Shown: positions 15,613 to 24,763 of the stretch, piece after piece
Numbering within the stretch: position 1 is the first letter of the stretch
Layout of the letters: every line of letters begins with the position of its first letter
DNA from: Catalimonadaceae bacterium JC749
GTDB taxonomy: Bacteria > Bacteroidota > Bacteroidia > Cytophagales > Cyclobacteriaceae
Assembly (NCBI GenBank): GCA_021730635.1
Contig: JAJNNC010000003.1
Location: 62,001 to 126,000, forward strand
DNA length: 64,000 nucleotides
Direction: 5' to 3'
Notes under the pieces: generated by a model
Databases searched by the model: none
Seen by the model: the letters and a program-made list of their open reading frames with translations, nothing else
Told to the model about the DNA's origin: nothing
Made by a program: the position numbers and the translations under genes

Positions 15613-18600
15613 ATGTTATCCAACCCGATGTATGCGGAAAAAATAAATACACCAGCGCTTGCCAAACCCGCCGAAATACAGCAACAGGTAGAAGCATTGG
15701 TCTATCAGGAGGTGCAGCCGGTATTAGAAAAAGTACTATGCGAGCAGCGTCATCTTGTTCAAACAGTGCAGTCCACCATCCGGACACTTCACGATGCGCT
15801 CCAGGAAACAAAAGATTCTGAAGCCCTGGCAGCGGAGGCACTGAGTCGATTCAGTGAACAACTGCTGGCGCTGGCAGCCGACCGGTATCATCAGCCGGAA
15901 GCGCATCACTTTACCGAGCTGTTTGCTGACTATGTAGCACAGATAGAACAATTTGCCAGAAAATTTACCAACCACTACCGGGAAATCCAGAAAGAAGAAC
16001 GGTTTGACGGCCTGGAAGAAGACGGATGGAGCATACGGCTCTTCAAATATGGAAAAAGGCAAGGCAGGGCACTATCCCGCTGGCCGGTCAGGATGCGCAA
16101 CCTGTATCGAAAACTGCTGAACAAAAATCCATACCCCCACCGTCAGTGGATTTACCACATCCCCTTACGAAATCTGATATTACAACATTACCACACTAAT
16201 TTTTCAGAGTCGCTGGAGACTCTCCTGGAAGACTGCTACCGCCTGACAGCCACCACTTCCAAGCAGGTATGGCAGGCAGCCGAACAGGTGCACATGCAGG
16301 TCTATCATGCGCTGACGGCCCCGGAAGCTACTACACAGGAGGAGGCATGGGTATCAGCCTTCCCCATCACTGAAGCTGATGAAACTTTTGTCTCCGTCAG
16401 CCAGACCCTACAGGACATGTCAGCACATATGGAAAGCAGGCTGGAAGCACTGCTGGCACAAACTTCCGAAGCCTTTACCTATCAATACGAAAGGGTCGGC
16501 ACCATTGAACTGAGCGTCAGCCGGTTCAGTACTGCGGCTGTCAAAAAGAAAAAGTTACAGGCAGATCGCAGCTTTCAGGAGTTTGTACAGGGATGGCAAC
16601 AAACCCTCTTTGCTCTGTACGAAGACTGGCGTCTGGATGAAGAATACAATCAGCTTTGCGATGCTATGCTACTAGCCCATTTCCGGCTCGAGGCGGAAGC
16701 GGAAAGGAAAATCCACCAGGTGGTGGTCCCCAAGATAGAAACAGCGGAAAAGCGGATTCAACAGGCGCTGGATGCGATCGACCAGGCCGGAAGGGCTGTC
16801 AAGAAAACGCTGACAGAGCAAAAAACCTATATAGACCAGCAACTGATGCGTACCCTGATTCCTTCCACCATGGCTTCTTTGTATAATCAGCGTTTGCCGC
16901 ATATGCTGGATCAGATGCAGCAGGAAGCGCTGCAATGTGTGGAAGAGTTGTCAGAAAAGAAAGGACTGGTATCCCAACATGAATTTGATGTTCCGACCAA
17001 AGCCTCAGAGATCAATTATATTTCTCCCCGGCAGATCGTCAGCTACGAAACTTTACCGGTGCTCCAGGAAGCCTTGCAGGCCGTGAAGGAAAAAATCAAG
17101 CAGGAAATCACGCTGGTGCAGAAGCTGATCAACGAGCTGGGTCAGATCTCATATTTTAACCTGGATTCTGCCCTTTCTATCTATGATGATGAGAGCGACC
17201 AGGTACAGAAACCCCGGGAGATTGCTGAAGAAGGATTACTCCGGGCCCTGAAAAATGCCGAGAATATCAGGGTGCAACTAGACCAGATCTGCCAGTTTTT
17301 TCAGAAAGATGTCCGACAGGCCGTAGGCCAGTTCAACAGCCGGATCATTGACCTGAAAGACAATGACTATGTCTTCGAGATCAAGATGCGTATCGCCAAA
17401 GCGATAGCCCTGGAACGTACCCGCACCCTGAAGAGGCAAACCGTGCGCTACCTGAAAAATACCATCCCCCGTTCGTGGCATATGGTACAAAGTGGTTTTT
17501 ACCGGGGTAACCAAATGATCAGCGATTATCAGAAGATAATAGGGATCAGCCTGAAAACAGGGACTGTCAGTACGGAAATCTCTGATTTTCTGAACGCCAC
17601 GGAAGCGGCTGTGAGCAAGCTGCCCTATGTCTATCAGCGCCTGTTCAGTGTACGCCCACTGGAAGACATAGCCTTTTTTGAGGAAAGACCTGCAGAGATG
17701 AACCGGCTGGAAGAAGCGTATCAGAACTGGGAAAAAGGACGATATGCCAGCACCGTGCTGGTGGGTGAAAAAGGCAGCGGCATGACCACCCTGATCAATT
17801 TCTTCTTAAAGAATTTTTCCGGCAAAGCCCGCTTCCTCGTCATTCAGGGCAACGTGACACGTCAGATTAATACAGAAACGGGCCTGCTAGCTTACCTTCA
17901 TGACATTATACCAGACCTGGAAGCCAACACGCTGGAAGAGGTAGTCACCTACCTGCAGCAGCAAAAGAAGAAGGTCATTTTTGCTTTTGAAAACCTGGAA
18001 CACTTTTACCTGCGCAAGGTAGGTGGTTTTCAATGCCTGAAAAGATTGTTTGAACTGATCTCTAAAACACAAAAACAGGTGTTCTGGCTTTGCTCCTGTA
18101 CCTTATATGCCTGGCAGTTTCTGGACAAGACCACCCGGATTTCCAGCTATTTTGAATATATTGTTCAGATTGAAAACGTACAGAGCCAGCAATTAAAAGA
18201 AGTGATCCTCAAACGCCACCGCGTCAGTGGTTATGGTATCCTGTTTACCCCTTCTCAGGAGGAAAGCCGTCGGAAGAAGTTTCAACGGCTCAGTGAACCG
18301 GACCAACAAGCTTACCTGGAAAATGAATACTTTCAGGACCTCAACAAAGTCACTGCTGGCAACTTCAGCCTGGCACAGTTGTTCTGGCTGCGCTCTACCC
18401 AACAGGTGACAGACGACCTCATCACCATAGAATCCTTAAAAGATATCGATTTTTCTTTTCTGAAGGCTACGCCTTTGCCCCAGATGCTGGTCTTGCACAC
18501 GTTGCTGTTGCACGATGGCCTTACGGAGTCGCAATTCCGGGAGGTAGCCGAACATCTCCGGCTGACAGAAGGAGTTGAACCCCTGGTACCTTCCGGCAGC

Positions 18601-18723
18601 TTAAGCCTGATCCAGATGCATGACGATGGCCTGATCACCAAACGGGAAGAAGTATATTGTATCAACCCCCTGCTCTACCGGCAGGTAGTGGCCTTATTGG
18701 AAACTAAAAATTTTATTCATTGA
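15613..18723 (+). CDS. 1036-aa helical protein with a deviant P-loop NTPase domain and C-terminal winged helix
   Basis: I do not recognise the family as a whole. Residues 1 to about 690 are almost entirely helical, with many Gln, Glu and Lys and long coiled-coil-like stretches; the part near 590-680 is basic. A P-loop domain follows: G718-E-K-G-S-G-M-T-T fits Walker A except that Met724 stands where the catalytic lysine belongs. The Walker B-like strand is V-I-F-A-F-E-N-L-E, and a sensor-like strand V-F-W-L-C-S follows. The last 90 residues look like the winged helix that ends many AAA/STAND proteins (L-L-L-H-D-G-L-T-E-S-Q-F, then M-H-D-D-G-L-I). No signal peptide. Its stop overlaps the TTG start of an MscS channel gene, so the two are almost certainly co-translated. 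Confidence 0.8.
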   Translation: MLSNPMYAEKINTPALAKPAEIQQQVEALVYQEVQPVLEKVLCEQRHLVQTVQSTIRTLHDALQETKDSEALAAEALSRFSEQLLALAADRYHQPEAHHFTELFADYVAQIEQFARKFTNHYREIQKEERFDGLEEDGWSIRLFKYGKRQGRALSRWPVRMRNLYRKLLNKNPYPHRQWIYHIPLRNLILQHYHTNFSESLETLLEDCYRLTATTSKQVWQAAEQVHMQVYHALTAPEATTQEEAWVSAFPITEADETFVSVSQTLQDMSAHMESRLEALLAQTSEAFTYQYERVGTIELSVSRFSTAAVKKKKLQADRSFQEFVQGWQQTLFALYEDWRLDEEYNQLCDAMLLAHFRLEAEAERKIHQVVVPKIETAEKRIQQALDAIDQAGRAVKKTLTEQKTYIDQQLMRTLIPSTMASLYNQRLPHMLDQMQQEALQCVEELSEKKGLVSQHEFDVPTKASEINYISPRQIVSYETLPVLQEALQAVKEKIKQEITLVQKLINELGQISYFNLDSALSIYDDESDQVQKPREIAEEGLLRALKNAENIRVQLDQICQFFQKDVRQAVGQFNSRIIDLKDNDYVFEIKMRIAKAIALERTRTLKRQTVRYLKNTIPRSWHMVQSGFYRGNQMISDYQKIIGISLKTGTVSTEISDFLNATEAAVSKLPYVYQRLFSVRPLEDIAFFEERPAEMNRLEEAYQNWEKGRYASTVLVGEKGSGMTTLINFFLKNFSGKARFLVIQGNVTRQINTETGLLAYLHDIIPDLEANTLEEVVTYLQQQKKKVIFAFENLEHFYLRKVGGFQCLKRLFELISKTQKQVFWLCSCTLYAWQFLDKTTRISSYFEYIVQIENVQSQQLKEVILKRHRVSGYGILFTPSQEESRRKKFQRLSEPDQQAYLENEYFQDLNKVTAGNFSLAQLFWLRSTQQVTDDLITIESLKDIDFSFLKATPLPQMLVLHTLLLHDGLTESQFREVAEHLRLTEGVEPLVPSGSLSLIQMHDDGLITKREEVYCINPLLYRQVVALLETKNFIH

Positions 18724-19766
18724 AAAAAATGGGCAGCTCTCTACTGTGTCTCCGGCCAGGTGTATCTCTCCTCCTGCTTATGTGGCTGCTCCCCTGGCAT
18801 TTGGTAGCACAGCAGGATACCCTTGCTCAGGATTCGGTGACCCAGCCACCTCCCGCTTCCGTAAGCATACAGGCCAACCAGGTTACCATCCAACTGGATA
18901 CTTCCCAAAGCCTGCTCGATTCACTCCGGGAAGCTTATCAGGCAGAAGCTGAGGAAGAACCGCAAAGCATCACCGAACCGCCCCAGATGAAGCATATTTC
19001 TTTTGCCAAAATCTTCTGGAGCCTGCTGCTTTTCCTGGTCGGTTACTTTACCATCCGCTTTCTGACCCGGTTGCTGGAACTGATCTCTGAGAAGAGTTCC
19101 AGCACTACCTACCGCATCACCATCAAGGGATTTATACCCATTATCCGCATTATTGGATGGATCTTTGTCATTTTCATCATCATCGCCGGCGTGATTCAGC
19201 CTAAGATAGAAGCGGTATTAGCGCTGACAGCCTCGGTAGGTGTCGCGGTAGGTTTCGCTTCCCAGGATATCCTGAAAAACATCTTTGGCGGTATTGTCAT
19301 CCTGCTGGATGCTCCTTTTAAGGTAGGAGACAAGATTGAGATTGGCTCTTATTATGGCGAAGTCGTGGAAATCGGCCTCCGTTCTACCCGTATTGTCACA
19401 CCGGACGACTCCCTGGTCTCTATTCCCAACGGGGAGCTGATGAACCAATCTGTGTCTAACAGCAATGCCGGCGAACTTAACTGTCAGGTAGTAGCCGAGG
19501 TTTACCTTCCGCTCTCTATTGATACGGAACGTGTTCGACAGCTCGCCACCGAAGCCGCCCAGACCTCACGGTATATTTACCTGAACAAGCCCATTACCGT
19601 GCTCTTTTTCAATGAGGTAAAAGACCGGAAATCCTACCTGAAAATGCGTTTGAAAGCCTATGTGATGGACATCCGCTATGAATTTATTTTTAAAAGCGAA
19701 CTGACCGAAATTGTCGTGCGGGAACTACTTCACCAGGAGATTATTTCTGCTGAGGATTACCAATGA
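18720..19766 (+). CDS. MscS-family small-conductance mechanosensitive channel
   Basis: 348 residues. An N-terminal signal peptide (ending near H-L-V-A-Q) and a Gln/Pro/Ser-rich periplasmic segment precede three membrane segments at about 97-115, 137-162 and 166-200. The last is the pore helix, with V-G-V-A-V-G-F-A-S-Q-D-I-L-K-N-I-F-G-G. The beta domain (D-A-P-F-K-V-G-D, then I-P-N-G-E-L) and alpha/beta C-terminus follow, as in MscS. The start is a TTG at 18720 overlapping the upstream stop; an ATG at 18729 is the alternative. It would release solutes on membrane tension. Tight coupling to a P-loop protein suggests gating or assembly by that partner, which is inference. Confidence 0.9.
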   Translation: MKKMGSSLLCLRPGVSLLLLMWLLPWHLVAQQDTLAQDSVTQPPPASVSIQANQVTIQLDTSQSLLDSLREAYQAEAEEEPQSITEPPQMKHISFAKIFWSLLLFLVGYFTIRFLTRLLELISEKSSSTTYRITIKGFIPIIRIIGWIFVIFIIIAGVIQPKIEAVLALTASVGVAVGFASQDILKNIFGGIVILLDAPFKVGDKIEIGSYYGEVVEIGLRSTRIVTPDDSLVSIPNGELMNQSVSNSNAGELNCQVVAEVYLPLSIDTERVRQLATEAAQTSRYIYLNKPITVLFFNEVKDRKSYLKMRLKAYVMDIRYEFIFKSELTEIVVRELLHQEIISAEDYQ

Positions 19767-19899
19767 GGGAAGGACTGAAGGGTTAAAGGACTGAAGGATT
19801 GAAGGGCTCATTGGGTAAATGAGTGAATTTATGCATAATCTCTGGTGATGCCTTTGCCCATCGTCATTACCTATTGTCTTATTGGCTATTCCTTATGAT

Positions 19900-20673
19900 T
19901 CAATCCGGTTCGTACAGATCCTGAATAGGCGTATGGGCCAGTGCTACCAGAAAGCCGGCAATCTTTTGGGCCGTATCTTCTAGATACAAACGCCCTTTTT
20001 CTGCCGTGGCTTTAGCGGGATTCCCGACGCCCGTGTCGTGGGTAGCTTTACTCCAGGCACGTTGCGCCCATACCCAACCTTCCTGAATACCTTTCAGCCG
20101 GAAGGGGCGGGATTTTCCTTCACCAGCTTCTGACAAAGGCAAAACCAACTGCGGCGCGATGTGCATCATCGCACTGGTTTCCATTTCGCCGGCATGGTCA
20201 CCGGGTTCGTCAAAATACTGGTTCCAGTCGATGGCCCGGTACCAGTGCAGGGTACATAAAAACATATCCGGAAAATGAAGTTGTACCTCCCGGATCATTT
20301 GTTTAAAGTCATTGCCCCCATGCCCATTCATCACCACCAGCTTGTGAATCCCCTGCCCGGAAAGCGACCGGGTCACATCTTTCAGCACGGCCAGCTGCGT
20401 GCTCGGGTTCATGTTGATACATAAAGGAATATCCATCTGACCGGTATTCACACCAAAAGGCACTGTAGGAAGCACTATCACTTTAGCCCCTTGTGCCCAG
20501 GCTTTTTCAGCAGAGGCAGCGGCTACATAATCGCACTGTGCCACATCCGTAGAATAAGGCAAATGATAGTTATGGGCCTCGGTGGCTCCCCAAGGCAAAA
20601 CAGCGACTTCGTATTGAGTCTGCTGTACGGATTGCCAGTTGGTTTCAGCCAGGATGTAGGGTCTGGGTGTCAT
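19900..20673 (-). CDS. Creatininase-family metal-dependent amidohydrolase
   Basis: About 257 residues from the ATG at 20673 (an in-frame ATG at 20709 adds 12). Metal-binding motifs of the creatininase family are complete: G-A-T-E-A-H-N-Y-H-L-P-Y-S-T-D, N-G-H-G-G-N and D-H-A-G-E-M-E-T-S. Members hydrolyse creatinine, formamides in riboflavin/F420 synthesis or, in glycan loci, unknown amides. As the last gene of a sugar-utilisation run, it may cut an amide-linked substituent from an imported sugar. No signal peptide, so cytosolic. Confidence 0.85.
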   Translation of the reverse strand: MTPRPYILAETNWQSVQQTQYEVAVLPWGATEAHNYHLPYSTDVAQCDYVAAASAEKAWAQGAKVIVLPTVPFGVNTGQMDIPLCINMNPSTQLAVLKDVTRSLSGQGIHKLVVMNGHGGNDFKQMIREVQLHFPDMFLCTLHWYRAIDWNQYFDEPGDHAGEMETSAMMHIAPQLVLPLSEAGEGKSRPFRLKGIQEGWVWAQRAWSKATHDTGVGNPAKATAEKGRLYLEDTAQKIAGFLVALAHTPIQDLYEPD

Positions 20674-20792
20674 CGTGTAAAGGTAAGCAACCTGATGAGG
20701 ATTACCCACTGATTGTTATCCTTCTTTTTTAAACGTAATTCACCGGAGGCTATCCTTTCGTGTGGCCTACCGATGTATTAGTTTCTTTTCTG

Positions 20793-21554
20793 TCAGACGC
20801 CTGCTATCCTTTGTTTATATACCGCCAAGGCTTCTTCGAGTCTTTGCCGGGCTGTCTCATCACCGGGCACATTGTGAGAAGGATGGATATACAGCTTCAC
20901 GCCTCTTTCTGCCAGGATTTCTGCCACAGTAGTCACGGTCATCCAGACAGAGGTGACAAAGGCCATGGTGGATACCGGACCCACCTTATCCTGATGATTT
21001 TTCAGAGGAACGGCGGCATCCCCGAGGGGCGCACAGGTATCTACCACTATATCCGCAACGTCGAAAATAGTTTTGCCACTGGAATGGCGGGTTTGCTTGC
21101 CTTGGGCTTCCGCGGCCGATCCGAAGGCTACCACCTTCATTCCTTTCTTTTTGGCCTCCAATGCTACATCAATGTTGACGTTGTTAATCCCGGAATGAGA
21201 GAAAATCCACATGGTATCCCGGGGATCAAATTGATACCCTTTCATGATTTCTATTCCGTAACCTTCCACCCGTTCCAGAAACACAAACTGATGCACACCC
21301 ATTTCTCCGGTGATTCTGGTAAAGAAACTGAGGGGTAATTCGATCATAGGATGAAATCCTACAAATCCTCCTATGCGCGGATACATCTCTTCTATGGGTA
21401 AGGTCGCATGCCCGCAGCCAAAGGTATGCACCCACCGGCCGGCTTCAATAGAATTAGCCATGATCTCAGCCGCCTGGCGTATATTGTCCATTTGTGTTTC
21501 TTCGATGCGGGTCATCACTTCCCTTGCATGCGTAAGCCATTGTTTTGCTAACAT
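20793..21554 (-). CDS. SIS-domain sugar-phosphate isomerase-like protein (UPF0309 type)
   Basis: 253 residues with a SIS fold: an N-terminal helical part, then W-V-H-T-F-G-C-G-H-A-T-L (phosphosugar-binding loop), W-I-F-S-H-S-G-I-N-N-V-N, and V-V-A-F-G-S-A, then I-V-V-D-T-C-A-P-L-G-D-A. SIS proteins bind phosphorylated sugars and isomerise ketoses and aldoses or remove amino groups. The start lies inside the end of the MFS gene (7-base overlap), so it is translated with the transporter. Together with the ROK gene upstream, it suggests uptake, phosphorylation and isomerisation of one sugar. Confidence 0.82.
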   Translation of the reverse strand: MLAKQWLTHAREVMTRIEETQMDNIRQAAEIMANSIEAGRWVHTFGCGHATLPIEEMYPRIGGFVGFHPMIELPLSFFTRITGEMGVHQFVFLERVEGYGIEIMKGYQFDPRDTMWIFSHSGINNVNIDVALEAKKKGMKVVAFGSAAEAQGKQTRHSSGKTIFDVADIVVDTCAPLGDAAVPLKNHQDKVGPVSTMAFVTSVWMTVTTVAEILAERGVKLYIHPSHNVPGDETARQRLEEALAVYKQRIAGV

Positions 21555-22720
21555 AATTGATTCTGATAAGGGTTATATTTCATTTTCTTTATGATCATCA
21601 GTGATAACAAGACCATGACCGCCAGTTCTACAAAGGCTACCGTGGTCAGGTGGTGAATGCCATACGCTTCGGCGATGAAGCCCATGAGAAAATTGACCAG
21701 CATATTCCCAAACAAGGCAATCACCAGCACCACGCTAAAGGCAGTACCGGACAACGCTGCATACCGGGTTCCTACAAAGCCAAGCATTATTGGAAACCCA
21801 ACACCCAGGCCTGCGCCCAGGATAATTAACCCGGCCGTAGCCAGGAAGAAGGTATCCCCTGTTTTCAGCAGTATATTGCCTATCAGTAGCAATCCAAAAG
21901 AGAGGTACAGGATCAGCGGGGCGTCAACATTTCTCAAGACACTGCCAAACAACAGCCGCATCACAGCCATGCCTACCACGTACAAAGACAAGGCATACAA
22001 GGCACTGCTTTGTGCGATGGCTAATTCCTCGGTGAGAAAGGTGGTGGTCCAGTTGTTAATAATTCCCTCATAACTGCTCTGGCAAAACAAAAAGAAAGCG
22101 ATTAAGAGCAATACAGGATCTTTGAGCATTGCCAAACTTCTGGTTATAGGAACACCCTGCGACTGTTTCGGCGGAGGGAAGGTAATGAAGAGAAAGCCTA
22201 CACTCGCCAACAAGGGAATGATACCTACAAAGGCAATTACCGTATCGAAAGGAAAGCGATGCGCCAATATGCCGAGCACAAAAGGCATGCCCAGGGCACC
22301 GAGCGCAAAAAACACACCCAGCAAACTTAAATTGGCACCTTTTTTTTCCGGGCTGATGTCGGCTACTACGGCATTGGTAGCCCCATTGATAACGCCGCCT
22401 CCCAAGCCGAAAAGAAAAATAAAGATCTTCAGGAGGTTGAAAGAAGCTGCATGGGCAATGCCCTGTAGTCCGGCGAAAATGCAGAGGGCAGAGAGTACGA
22501 AAAAGGCTTTATACCCGTATTGGTCACAGAGCGGGCCAAAAAGCAGGGAGCCCAGCAGGATGCCAATGGGAAGAATAGAAAACAAGGTTCCCGAAGCGAT
22601 GTCATCCAGCTGTAATTTCTCTTGCAGGCCGGTAGCCACTGCGCCTAAAGTGATCAGCCCGATCCCAAAGAGGAACAGCCCCAGGCAGGCGGCAAAAAAC
22701 ACGTATCTACTTTGGTACAT
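21548..22720 (-). CDS. MFS sugar transporter
   Basis: 390 residues with twelve hydrophobic segments. The loop motif after the second segment reads G-P-L-C-D-Q-Y-G-Y-K, which is the MFS motif G-x-x-x-D-x-x-G-x-K/R. No signal peptide beyond the first membrane segment. It sits 15 bases after the ROK gene and overlaps the SIS gene, so it probably carries the mono- or oligosaccharide released in the periplasm by the enzymes of this locus. Confidence 0.86.
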   Translation of the reverse strand: MYQSRYVFFAACLGLFLFGIGLITLGAVATGLQEKLQLDDIASGTLFSILPIGILLGSLLFGPLCDQYGYKAFFVLSALCIFAGLQGIAHAASFNLLKIFIFLFGLGGGVINGATNAVVADISPEKKGANLSLLGVFFALGALGMPFVLGILAHRFPFDTVIAFVGIIPLLASVGFLFITFPPPKQSQGVPITRSLAMLKDPVLLLIAFFLFCQSSYEGIINNWTTTFLTEELAIAQSSALYALSLYVVGMAVMRLLFGSVLRNVDAPLILYLSFGLLLIGNILLKTGDTFFLATAGLIILGAGLGVGFPIMLGFVGTRYAALSGTAFSVVLVIALFGNMLVNFLMGFIAEAYGIHHLTTVAFVELAVMVLLSLMIIKKMKYNPYQNQLC

Positions 22721-22735
22721 AGTATCAAGAATAAG

Positions 22736-23680
22736 TCAAACAGGGTATTGATGCTGTAAGGCCAGATAGCCCGCGCCATACAGGCCGGCATCTCCTTCCA
22801 ACTGTGATTTTTCCAGGCTTACCTGTGCCATGCTGATAGGCTGCGCCCATTGACAGGCCTCTTGCCGGATCGCTTCCAGAAACTGCACACCCGGACCGAA
22901 CACCCCACCTCCGAAGAGGATCTTCTCCGGGTTGAAAATACTCACCAGGTTGGCGACAGCCATACCCCAAAAAGCAACACACTGCTGCATCACCGCCGTG
23001 GCAAGTGTATCTTTTTGCTCATAAGCCTTGAAAACATCATGGGCTGTCATCGTTTCGGAAGCCTTATGACTTAAGAGGCCCTGGTATTCCGGCTTCTCCT
23101 GCAACATTTTCCTGGCTACCTTGGCAATGCCTTCTCCTGACGCATGGTATTCCAAACAGCCACAGGAAGTATAAACATCCAGATAAGGTCTGTCCAACGC
23201 CATCCACCCGACAGCCCCGGCAATGTCATGAGCCCCCCGAAGAATTGTCCCGTTGACAATGATACCTGCGCCAATCCCCGTGCCGATGGCCAGAAAAATA
23301 GCATCTTTACAGCCTCTGGCGTTGCCCTGCCACCGCTCTCCCAATATATAGCAGGCGCGATCACTATCCATGATGACAGGTATGGTACCAGCTTCCCGTT
23401 GTAGTTCCTGCTGCAAGGGGTAATTGTCCCAGCCTGCTATGTTTGGCGCCCAAACCGTTCCTGTTTTACTACGACAGATGCCCGGCACAGAAACCCCAAT
23501 GGACTGAAGATCTTTCCTGTCAGCCAAGTGTTTTTTTAGCTGTGCGGTGATCAAGGCTCCTACTTCTGCACCCTGTCTAACACCCAAGGCTACTATCTCT
23601 TTAGAAAGCAACGCTCCCTGTTCTGAAAATACGGCGGACGCCAGTTTGGTCCCTCCTAAGTCGATGCCTAATACTGCCAT
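22736..23680 (-). CDS. ROK-family protein (sugar kinase) with altered zinc/catalytic loop
   Basis: About 314 residues from the ATG at 23680; a longer start at 23734 would overlap the upstream gene. The N-terminal phosphate-binding motif is V-L-G-I-D-L-G-G-T-K. The catalytic Asp is in M-D-S-D-R-A-C-Y-I-L-G-E. A second phosphate loop is A-I-G-T-G-I-G-A-G. Two usual ROK features differ: the E-x-G-H motif reads A-V-G-W, and the zinc loop is shortened to S-C-G-C-L-E. This subtype occurs in Bacteroidota, but kinase activity is not certain. In context it would phosphorylate the sugar brought in by the neighbouring MFS protein. Confidence 0.82.
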   Translation of the reverse strand: MAVLGIDLGGTKLASAVFSEQGALLSKEIVALGVRQGAEVGALITAQLKKHLADRKDLQSIGVSVPGICRSKTGTVWAPNIAGWDNYPLQQELQREAGTIPVIMDSDRACYILGERWQGNARGCKDAIFLAIGTGIGAGIIVNGTILRGAHDIAGAVGWMALDRPYLDVYTSCGCLEYHASGEGIAKVARKMLQEKPEYQGLLSHKASETMTAHDVFKAYEQKDTLATAVMQQCVAFWGMAVANLVSIFNPEKILFGGGVFGPGVQFLEAIRQEACQWAQPISMAQVSLEKSQLEGDAGLYGAGYLALQHQYPV

Positions 23681-23705
23681 AGTCAAATCATGTAGCCATA
23701 GATGG

Positions 23706-24617
23706 TTAATGGAGTAAGGTGTTAATACTGACAAACTGATAGCCTTTACCTTTTAATGCATGCAGCAGCCTATCCAGTCTGTGATAAAACTTATCTTTTC
23801 TTCGGGGATCGGTGCCTATATGGAGCAACAGGATAAAGCCATTCAAACCATGGGGATCATTTGCTTCGCCATTGATGACAGACTGATAAATTTCCTCGGA
23901 TGACACATATCTTTTTCCCATCTCCGGATATGTATAATCGGCGGTAGAGCGGGTACCCGGTGTAAAATTAACTAGCTGTAATCCTGCTTCTTCTGTCCAC
24001 CGGACAATGTCCGCATTATACCATTCATAAGGAGGTAGAAAGTAGACAGCCTCTTTTTTTTGAATGCCAAACGTTTCCATCCTTTCATAATTATACTGCA
24101 AGTCGAGTACAAATTGCTCCTGGGTTACTAAGGTACTATCGCGTTTCTCCCAGTCGGCATAGAGCAGATGTTGGTCTGAGTGTGCCCCCAGATAATGTCC
24201 ATCCTCTTTCAAAGCCATTATCAGCGAATGAAAGGCAGGATTGCGATAGAAATTCCCCGTCAGAAAAAAAGAGGCAGGCACCTGGTGCTGTCTGAGGGTT
24301 TTCCGGATCAATTCCCCTCCCTCTGCAAATTCGTCGCCTGTGAATACCAATGACAAGATTTTTCGGGAAGTGTCTCCTCGAATAATTGCTCCGTGTTCGT
24401 CCTTAATAACTTTCTTTCCCGAGGCAAAACTGGCGAAAGGAGCAGCCCAGAAGGGGCAAGTACTCATCGCATATCCCACGCTGTCAGCCATCACATTGCC
24501 CTGGGTGATATAATCGGGCGGATGAGACATCTGTGCATGTGCTTTACAGTGTTCTATGAAGGCATCCCATAAGAGCAGGAGAAGACTGAAAAGCAGAATT
24601 TTTTTATAGCTGTACAT
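23706..24617 (-). CDS. Secreted polysaccharide deacetylase (NodB type)
   Basis: About 303 residues from the ATG at 24617, which places a signal peptide (K-K-I-L-L-F-S-L-L-L-L-L-W) at the N-terminus. In-frame ATGs lie further upstream to 24689. NodB motifs: S-L-V-F-T-G-D-E-F-A-E-G (motif 1, with T-G-D-E instead of T-F-D-D), L-G-A-H-S-D-Q-H (metal-binding His pair), F-L-P-P-Y-E-W-Y-N (motif 3) and I-L-L-L-H-I-G-T-D (C-terminal His). It would remove N- or O-acetyl groups from a polysaccharide or oligosaccharide in the periplasm. It precedes the ROK-MFS-SIS run by 25 bases. Confidence 0.85.
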   Translation of the reverse strand: MYSYKKILLFSLLLLLWDAFIEHCKAHAQMSHPPDYITQGNVMADSVGYAMSTCPFWAAPFASFASGKKVIKDEHGAIIRGDTSRKILSLVFTGDEFAEGGELIRKTLRQHQVPASFFLTGNFYRNPAFHSLIMALKEDGHYLGAHSDQHLLYADWEKRDSTLVTQEQFVLDLQYNYERMETFGIQKKEAVYFLPPYEWYNADIVRWTEEAGLQLVNFTPGTRSTADYTYPEMGKRYVSSEEIYQSVINGEANDPHGLNGFILLLHIGTDPRRKDKFYHRLDRLLHALKGKGYQFVSINTLLH

Positions 24618-24763
24618 ACCGAAAAAAGGAGAAAGTGGCTCCATGCATTTTGCCTCTCTGAATGTATTGAGTTGCTCCCAAAAGCGCAAGTGAACCCGGG
24701 CGATACGCTATCAAAACGGGTTAATCTTTCCACCTCTACGGCTTCAGTAATGCCGACCATGCA

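Noticed and set aside
19768-19808. Imperfect direct repeats of a GGACTGAAGG-like unit
   Set aside because: Only two or three short imperfect copies; most likely chance or slippage in a non-coding gap.
20760-21338. 192-codon plus-strand frame opposite the SIS gene
   Set aside because: Shadow frame; the SIS fold on the minus strand is unambiguous.
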